Positions 5,438 through 10,588 of a stretch of 10,588 nucleotides of DNA are shown piece by piece. Below the pieces are notes generated by a model. It searched no databases. It was not told the origin of the DNA and saw only the letters and a program-made list of their open reading frames with translations. Source of the stretch: an uncultured Oxalobacteraceae bacterium. GTDB taxonomy: Bacteria > Pseudomonadota > Gammaproteobacteria > Burkholderiales > Burkholderiaceae. Within the stretch, counting starts at the first letter, position 1. Each line of letters starts with the position of its first letter. The position numbers and the translations under genes are program-made. The stretch covers positions 1 through 10,588 of the forward strand of contig CAMLFK010000173.1 of assembly GCA_946479255.1 (NCBI GenBank), given 5' to 3'.

Positions 5438-8400
5438 ATGGAAAGTACACGTCGTTTTCGACGGCCCAAATTAGTAGTGACGCGCGCGGTACGCAAGTTG
5501 CGCGCGGCGACTGCCACCAAATCGCCCGCGTACGCGCAGGCAGCGGCGGCGCACCATCAGTCGCATCCGTCGCATCCCCATCCACATTTGTCGCTGGTGA
5601 CCGACATGCCTGAGTCGTCCGATCTCAGCGCTGACCTCGACGAGGATCAGCCCGAGCCGCCGGAAGGCAGCAGCACGCCCGAACCGGCCACCAAGCCGCC
5701 GCGCAAGTGGCGCTTCATCGCCTTTCTGTGGCTGTTCTTGCTGGTGCTGGTGGCGATCCTCGCCGCCTTCATCTACTACGAGTCGCGCAGCTCGGCCATG
5801 CAGGCCAGGTTCTTCGCCAACATCGCCTCCAAGGTCAGCTACAAGGTCCAGAAGGGGCCGAGCCGCGCGATCGTGTTCCCGCAGTCGAGCCCTTACGACG
5901 ACCGCCTTGGCTACTCGCACCTGCCCGACTACCTCAAGCGCCTGAGCAGCCGCGACTACCTGATCGAATCGCAGGCGCGCATGTCGCCCAAGATGATGGA
6001 ACTGGCCGACATGGGCCTGTTCCCGACCTTCCGCGAAAAGACCAAGGTCGGCCTGTCGATCCTCGATTGCCGCACCCAGCCGATCTTCACCTCGCAGTAT
6101 CCGGAGCGTTTCTACAGCGGCTTCGAGCAAGCGCCGGCGCTGCTGGTCAAGAGCCTGCTGTTCATCGAGAACCGCGAGCTGCTCGACCCGACCTACCCGA
6201 AGCGCAATCCAGCCGTCGAGTGGGACCGCTTCGGCAAGGCCGTGTTCGACAAGACCGTGCATGTGTTCACCGGCAGCGAAAAGCGCTCGGCCGGCGGCAG
6301 CACCCTGGCCACCCAGATCGAAAAATACCGCCACTCGCCGGACGGCCGTACCAGCTCGCTGTCGGAAAAGCTGGTGCAGATGGCCTCGGCCACCTTGCGC
6401 GCCTACCAGTACGGTGAAGACACCACCCACGCCCGCCGCCAGATCGTCATCGACTACCTCAACACGGTGCCCTTGTCGGCCAAGCCGGGCTACGGTGAAG
6501 TCAACGGCATCGGCGACGGCATGTGGGTCTGGTACGGCCGCGATTTCGCCGAGGTCAACAAGACCCTCAATGGCCCGATCACCACGCCGCAGGCCGCGCT
6601 GGCCTACAAGCAGGCGCTGTCGCTGATGATCGCCCAGCGCCGTCCGGCCCACTACCTCGGCGCCGGCGCCAACGACCTCGAAGAACTGACCAATGTGCAC
6701 CTGCGCGTGCTGGCCCAGGCCGGCGTGATCACGCCCGCCCTGCGCGACGCCGCCTTGAAGGTGCGCCTGCATCCATCGACCGCTTCGGGTGTGCTGGCGC
6801 CGGAGCCCAACAGCTTCGTTTCGCGCAAAGCGGCCAACGCGGTGCGCGCCTACTTGGGCGGCCTCATGGGCGATCAGCGCCTGTATAACCTCGACCGCCT
6901 CGACCTGTCGGTCGTGACGACGCTCGACTCGAACGTGCAGCAGAAGGTCACCGCCATGCTGCGCGAACTGCGCGACGCCGAGAAGGCCGCCGCGGCGGGC
7001 CTGACCGGCAAGGGCATGCTTGGCAACGGCGACCCTTCCAAGGTGGTGTATAGCTTCACGCTGCTCGAACGCGGCGAGAAGGTCAACTACCTGCGCGTCC
7101 AGACCGACAACTTCGACCAGCCGCTCGACATCAACGACGGCGCCAAGCTCGATCTGGGTTCGACCGCCAAACTGCGTTCGCTGATCACCTACCTCGACAT
7201 CATCGACCAGCTGCACCAGCGCTATTCCGACAAGATGGTCGCGGACCTGCGCACGATCGTGGTCGACCCCAAGGACCACCTGTCGCGCTGGGCGATCGAT
7301 TACTTTATCGCGCTGCCGGACATGACCAAGCGCGGCTTGCCGGAGATGCTCAACGCGGCGATGGAGCGCAAGTACTCCGGCAATCCGGGCGAAGCCTTCT
7401 TCACCGGCTCGGGCCTGCACACCTTCGGCAACTTCAGCAAACTGGACAACAGCCGCATCCTGACCTTGCGCGAAGGTTTGCGCAGCTCGACCAACCTGGT
7501 GTTCGTGCGCATGATGCGCGACGTGGTGCGCTACTACATGTTCCAGCTGCCTGGCTCCTCGGCCGCGCTGCTGGCCAACGCCGACGATCCGCGCCGCGAC
7601 GAATACCTGGCGCGCTTCGCCGACCGCGAAGGCCGGGTCTTCCTCAACAAGTTCTGGGCCAAGTACAAAGGCAAGACGACGCAGGAAGCCGAGAAGGCGC
7701 TGCTCGAATCGCGCCACCAGACGCCGACCCGCCTGGCCAACATCCACCGCACCATTGCGCCCGCGGCCACGCTGGAGCAGTTCCGTGCCTTCCTGGACGC
7801 CAACCTCGACTCCGCCAATGAAGTGTCGGAAGAGAAGAGCGCCAAGATGTACGAGCAGTACTCGCCGGCCAATATGTCGCTGGCCGACCGCGGCTACCTG
7901 GCCAGCGTGCACCCGCTCGAATTGTGGCTGGTCGGTTATATGCGCGCCAATCCGGACACGACCTACACCCAGATGATCGACGCCAGCGTCAAGGAGCGCC
8001 AGATGGTGTATGCGTGGCTGTTCAATACGCACCGCAAGCACGCGCAGGATCGCCGCATCGCGGGCTTGCTGGAAGTGGAAGCCTTCCTCAAGATCCATGC
8101 GCAGTGGAAGAAGATGGGTTACCCCTTCGATTCGCTGGTCCCGTCGTATGCGACCGTGCTGGGCGCGTCGGCCGACCGTCCGGCTTCGCTGGCCGAGATG
8201 ATGGGTATCGTCGTCAATGGCGGTGTGCGCAAGCCGATCGAGCGGGTCGATTCGCTTCACTTCGCCAAAGGCACGCCGTACGAGACCATGGTCAAGCACG
8301 GCAAGTCGCAGGCGGCCGAGCGGGTGATTTCGCCCGAGGTGGCGCGCGTGACCGCCAACGAAATTCGTGGCGTGGTGTCGGACGGTACCGCCAAGCGCGT

Positions 8401-8719
8401 CAAGACCGCATTCAAGCTGGCCGACGGTTCGGTGATCGCGGTGGGCGGCAAGACCGGTACCGGCGACCAGCGTTTTGAAGTGTATGCGCGTGGTGGTGGT
8501 GTGATCGAGTCGCGTTATGTGAACCGGTCGGCGACCTTCGTGTTTAATATCGGCGAGCGCTTCTTCGGCAGCATGACCGCTTATGTGCAGGGTCCGCAGT
8601 CGGCCAACTACGACTTCACCAGCGCGCTGCCGGTGCAGCTGCTGGCCACGCTGGCGCCGAGCATCATGCCGATGATCGAACCGCCGGCTGGGACCAAGCC
8701 GGTGGCGTGCGTGCGCTGA
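5438..8719 (+). CDS. Class A penicillin-binding-protein-like enzyme (GT51 + transpeptidase)
   Basis: Membrane-anchored peptidoglycan synthase-like protein of 1093 residues, longer than typical class A PBPs. A basic, His/Pro-rich cytoplasmic tail (1-90) precedes one membrane span (about 92-113). The glycosyltransferase region (about 225-400) has FIENRELLDP (242-251) in place of the usual EDxxF motif, an intact GGSTLATQ (287-293), SEKLVQMASATLRA (309-322), where the usual second glutamate is Gln314, and DYLNTVPL (339-346). The transpeptidase region has SxxK as STAK (575-578, nucleophile Ser575), SxN as STN (684-686) and KTGTG (1005-1009). SxN and KTG are about 320 residues apart, pointing to an insertion near 700-890. 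The first in-frame ATG after a stop at 5429 is chosen, but neither it nor Met57 (5606) has a good ribosome binding site. It stands alone, with repeat copy 2 starting 24 bp after the stop. I infer active transpeptidation; polymerase activity is uncertain. Confidence 0.88.
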   Translation: MESTRRFRRPKLVVTRAVRKLRAATATKSPAYAQAAAAHHQSHPSHPHPHLSLVTDMPESSDLSADLDEDQPEPPEGSSTPEPATKPPRKWRFIAFLWLFLLVLVAILAAFIYYESRSSAMQARFFANIASKVSYKVQKGPSRAIVFPQSSPYDDRLGYSHLPDYLKRLSSRDYLIESQARMSPKMMELADMGLFPTFREKTKVGLSILDCRTQPIFTSQYPERFYSGFEQAPALLVKSLLFIENRELLDPTYPKRNPAVEWDRFGKAVFDKTVHVFTGSEKRSAGGSTLATQIEKYRHSPDGRTSSLSEKLVQMASATLRAYQYGEDTTHARRQIVIDYLNTVPLSAKPGYGEVNGIGDGMWVWYGRDFAEVNKTLNGPITTPQAALAYKQALSLMIAQRRPAHYLGAGANDLEELTNVHLRVLAQAGVITPALRDAALKVRLHPSTASGVLAPEPNSFVSRKAANAVRAYLGGLMGDQRLYNLDRLDLSVVTTLDSNVQQKVTAMLRELRDAEKAAAAGLTGKGMLGNGDPSKVVYSFTLLERGEKVNYLRVQTDNFDQPLDINDGAKLDLGSTAKLRSLITYLDIIDQLHQRYSDKMVADLRTIVVDPKDHLSRWAIDYFIALPDMTKRGLPEMLNAAMERKYSGNPGEAFFTGSGLHTFGNFSKLDNSRILTLREGLRSSTNLVFVRMMRDVVRYYMFQLPGSSAALLANADDPRRDEYLARFADREGRVFLNKFWAKYKGKTTQEAEKALLESRHQTPTRLANIHRTIAPAATLEQFRAFLDANLDSANEVSEEKSAKMYEQYSPANMSLADRGYLASVHPLELWLVGYMRANPDTTYTQMIDASVKERQMVYAWLFNTHRKHAQDRRIAGLLEVEAFLKIHAQWKKMGYPFDSLVPSYATVLGASADRPASLAEMMGIVVNGGVRKPIERVDSLHFAKGTPYETMVKHGKSQAAERVISPEVARVTANEIRGVVSDGTAKRVKTAFKLADGSVIAVGGKTGTGDQRFEVYARGGGVIESRYVNRSATFVFNIGERFFGSMTAYVQGPQSANYDFTSALPVQLLATLAPSIMPMIEPPAGTKPVACVR

Positions 8720-8743
8720 TTTATCCGAGACCTTTGCGTTAAT

Positions 8744-8809
8744 CTGTCATTCCCGCGAAGGCGGGGACCTATAACATGTAATGGGTTCCCGCCTCCGCGG
8801 GAATGACAG
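8744..8809. repeat. Paired REP-like palindromic repeat, copy 2
   Basis: Two 26-bp inverted arms, 8744-8769 and 8784-8809, are separated by only 14 bp. Arm sequence and tails match copy 1: CTGTCATTCCCGCG at the outer ends, CCTATA after the left arm and CCCAT-type sequence before the right. It lies between the convergent PBP and GIY-YIG genes (24 bp and 20 bp from their stops) and could end both transcripts through its strong hairpin. An A-run follows on the plus side, but no T-run lies on the proper side for intrinsic termination of either transcript. Confidence 0.92.
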
Positions 8810-8829
8810 CTAAAAAACAACTTTGATAT

Positions 8830-9123
8830 TTATGGCAGCAGGTCCAGATACAGATCGCGCCATAGCGGATTGAACTTCGAGATCATCTGCGTCTTCCATA
8901 CTCGGTTCCACTTCTTAATCCGTTTCTCACGCAGAATGGCGTCGCCTATGTCGCCGTACGCCTCGTACCAAACCAGCATCTTGACCTGATAGTCCTTGGT
9001 GAACCCCGGGACGACATTGTTGCGGTGCTCCCAGACGCGCCGCATAAGATCCGATGTTACGCCGACGTAGAGCGTGCCGTAACGTTTGCTGGCGAGGATG
9101 TACACGTAATATTCTTTGTCCAT
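8830..9123 (-). CDS. Small GIY-YIG nuclease-domain protein
   Basis: Single-domain protein of 97 residues from the small GIY-YIG family. The diagnostic residues are present: YVYIL (6-10) and LYVGVT (18-23) as the GIY and YIG strands, Arg28 in DLMRRVWEH (25-33), Glu32/His33, and Glu66 within AILREKRIKKWNRVWK (62-77) as the likely metal ligand. The C-terminal FNPLWRDLY (84-92) is typical of this subfamily. It has no additional DNA-binding domain, so its target is unknown; related proteins are usually left as uncharacterised nucleases. Codon use includes ATA, GTA, CTA, CTT and CGA, unlike the GC-rich neighbours, suggesting acquisition by transfer. The start at 9123 lacks a strong ribosome binding site. 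The gene is bracketed by palindromic repeats (copy 2 downstream of its stop, copy 3 upstream of its start), so it may move or persist together with them; that is inference. Confidence 0.9.
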   Translation of the reverse strand: MDKEYYVYILASKRYGTLYVGVTSDLMRRVWEHRNNVVPGFTKDYQVKMLVWYEAYGDIGDAILREKRIKKWNRVWKTQMISKFNPLWRDLYLDLLP

Positions 9124-9172
9124 CCAGCGATGTTGGGTTGTTGGCTGCTCAGCGGGTTTATCTAGCTCAAAA

Positions 9173-9229
9173 GTGTTATAGGTCCCCGCCTTCGCGGGAA
9201 GTCATTTCGGGCAATGCGCGGAATGACAG
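9173..9229. repeat. Degenerate/rearranged REP-like repeat, copy 3
   Basis: On the minus strand, CCCGCGAAGGCGGGGACC followed by TATAAC (within 9175-9198) matches the left arm and tail of copy 2. Where the CTGTCATT end would follow, there is instead a second inverted pair, GTCATT (9201-9206) and AATGAC (9222-9227), and the far end reads CGGAATGACAG with one G missing from the usual form. The copy therefore looks like one repeat unit disrupted by, or fused to, another. It lies between the divergent GIY-YIG and TAXI-protein genes and supplies a TATAAC -10-like hexamer facing the GIY-YIG gene. Confidence 0.75.
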
Positions 9230-9283
9230 CAAAACGGCTAGTGGACTTGCGTGACGATGATTTTGTTGGCATTGTTCTAAGCC

Positions 9284-10588
9284 ATGAAACCATTCAACCG
9301 CGCCATGTCCAAGATTCGCAAGTTCACCCAGTTCTCCTTGCGGGACCTGATGGCCACCGCCGGCCCGACGATTGCCACGATCGCGGCCTTGCTGGCGCTG
9401 GCCTACCTGGTTGTCGACCCGGCCCCGCCGCGCCAGGTCACCCTGGCCGCCGGCCAGGAAAACAGCGCCTACGAGGAATTCGCCAAAAAATACGCGGCCA
9501 GGCTGTCCCGCCACGGCATCAAGGTCACCATCGCCCGCTCCCTCGGCTCCCAGGAAAACCTGCAGTTGCTGCGCGAAGGGAAGGTCGATATCGCTTTTGT
9601 GCAGAGCGGCTCGACCGAACCCGGCGAAGCTGAGCGCGACAATCTGGTCTCGCTCGGCAGCCTGTTCACCGAGCCGGTCTGGCTGTTCATGCGCGAGCCA
9701 GTCGCCGTCTCCAAACTCACCGACCTGAAAGGCCTGCGCATCAACCTGGGTCCCGAAGGCACCGGCGTGCCCAAGCTGTTCCGCCAGGTGCTGGAACTGA
9801 ACGGCCTGCTACCCGCCGACCTGACCATCAGCGCGCTGGAAAACACCCCGGCCACGGTGGAACTGCTGGAAGGGCGCATCGACGCGCTGGTGTTCAGCTC
9901 CGGACCGGACGCGCTGCTGGTGCAGATGCTGCTGCAAACGCCCGGCATCAAGCTGTTCGACTTCAGCCAGGCCGAGGCCTACACGCGCCGCCTGCCGTTC
10001 ATGTCGCATGTGACGCTGCCGCGCGGGATCGTCGACGTCGGCCGCGATATGCCCGCCCAGGACTATCACCTGGTCGCGCCAACCGCCACCCTGGTGGCGC
10101 GCGACGAACTGCATCCGGCCCTGATCGACCTGTTCGTCCAGGCCGCCGCCGATATCCACGGCGGCACCGGCTGGTTCCAGCAGCAGGGGCAGTTCCCGTC
10201 GCCGCGCTACACCGAGATCCCGGTGGCGGACGAGGCGGCCAAGTTTTTCAAGGACGGTCCGCCGCTGCTGCAGCGTTATATGAACTTCTGGATGGCGAAC
10301 TTCTTCGACCGCATGTGGGTCGTGGTGGTGGCCCTGGCGGCGCTCCTGATTCCACTGTCGAAGGTGGTGCCGCCGCTGTACGTGTGGCGCATCCGCTCGC
10401 GCGTGTACCGCTGGTATGGCCAGCTGCGCACGGTGGAGCAGGAGCTGGAGGCGGCCCAGGGACCGGAGCGTGAGCAGGTCTGCGTGGGCCTGCTCAAGCG
10501 GCTGGACGATATCGAGGAGCTGGTCAACCAGATCTCGATCCCGCTGGCCTTCGCCGATGCGCTGTACGGCCTGCGCAGCCACATCAAC
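9284..10588 (+). CDS. TAXI-family TRAP transporter solute-binding protein, membrane-tethered (partial)
   Basis: The frame is open for 435 codons and runs off the right edge. After a basic N-terminus, a hydrophobic segment (about 27-44) acts as an uncleaved anchor or signal sequence. The solute-binding region starts RQVTLAAGQENSAYEEFAKK (50-69) and continues with SLGSQENLQLLREGKVDIAF (86-105), the LKGLRINLGPEGTGVPKLF (148-166) loop, ENTPATVELLEGRIDALVF (186-204) and a C-terminal portion with GGTGWFQQQGQFPSPRY (293-309). These match the TAXI (TRAP-associated extracytoplasmic immunogenic) family (Pfam NMT1_3). A second membrane span (about 344-362) is followed by a basic, then acidic helical cytoplasmic tail (TVEQELEAAQGPEREQ). 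The first ATG follows an in-frame TAA at 9278-9280; no clear ribosome binding site is seen, and ATG 9305 (Met8) is an alternative. No TRAP permease gene is visible here, so the transported solute is unknown. Confidence 0.85.
   Translation, partial: MKPFNRAMSKIRKFTQFSLRDLMATAGPTIATIAALLALAYLVVDPAPPRQVTLAAGQENSAYEEFAKKYAARLSRHGIKVTIARSLGSQENLQLLREGKVDIAFVQSGSTEPGEAERDNLVSLGSLFTEPVWLFMREPVAVSKLTDLKGLRINLGPEGTGVPKLFRQVLELNGLLPADLTISALENTPATVELLEGRIDALVFSSGPDALLVQMLLQTPGIKLFDFSQAEAYTRRLPFMSHVTLPRGIVDVGRDMPAQDYHLVAPTATLVARDELHPALIDLFVQAAADIHGGTGWFQQQGQFPSPRYTEIPVADEAAKFFKDGPPLLQRYMNFWMANFFDRMWVVVVALAALLIPLSKVVPPLYVWRIRSRVYRWYGQLRTVEQELEAAQGPEREQVCVGLLKRLDDIEELVNQISIPLAFADALYGLRSHIN

Noticed and set aside
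5471..8299. 942-codon open frame on the minus strand opposite the PBP gene
   Set aside because: It is fully antisense to a gene with clear catalytic motifs. Its product is repetitive in Arg, Gly, Val and Gln without a recognisable domain, the usual by-product of GC-rich codon bias.
9809..10582. 257-codon minus-strand frame
   Set aside because: It is antisense to the TAXI protein, whose translation shows a continuous family match. The minus-strand frame is Gln/His/Arg-rich shadow sequence.

Overview
The window looks like a chromosomal segment of a high-GC betaproteobacterium. The likely family is Oxalobacteraceae (Massilia, Duganella or Janthinobacterium type). This is inferred from protein flavour (7Fe ferredoxin FdxA beside a thioredoxin-reductase-like ferredoxin reductase, a polyhydroxyalkanoate-system protein, a bacterial acyl-CoA-binding protein) and from GTCATTCCCGCG-type palindromic repeats. 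It was not checked by any search. Most genes are housekeeping or metabolic. The accessory flavour is concentrated in the repeats and one small nuclease gene.

Layout: 1-292 (-) is the N-terminal part of a ferredoxin--NADP+ reductase, cut by the window edge. 373-696 (-) is fdxA, whose upstream region carries iterated GCTTAT/CACAAT motifs. 906-2144 (-) is a putative Na+/H+ antiporter of the ion-transporter type. 2248-2526 (+) is a polyhydroxyalkanoic acid system protein, divergent from the antiporter. 2543-2640 is a paired palindromic repeat between convergent genes. 2666-2920 (-) and 2943-3299 (-) are an acyl-CoA-binding protein and an FKBP-type prolyl isomerase in one likely operon. 3347-3373 is a 27-bp dyad in a divergent promoter region. 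3432-4280 (+) and 4315-5100 (+) are an EI24/CysZ-like membrane protein and a stand-alone CinA N-terminal (molybdopterin-binding-like) protein, probably co-transcribed. 5101-5437 has no gene and is visibly richer in A/T.

5438-8719 (+) is a 1093-residue class A penicillin-binding-protein-like enzyme. Its transpeptidase triad is intact, but its glycosyltransferase motifs are divergent and it has a large insertion between SxN and KTG. 8744-9229 is a cassette-like arrangement: paired repeat, small GIY-YIG nuclease gene (8830-9123, -), then a degenerate repeat. 9284-10588 (+) is a membrane-tethered TAXI-family solute-binding protein that runs off the right edge.

Functional links: the ferredoxin and its reductase form a plausible electron-transfer pair. 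The FKBP/ACBP and EI24/CinA pairs look like short operons fired from a shared divergent promoter. The most unusual items are the repeat-flanked GIY-YIG gene, the divergent PBP, the symmetric dyad at 3360 and the iterated motifs upstream of fdxA.
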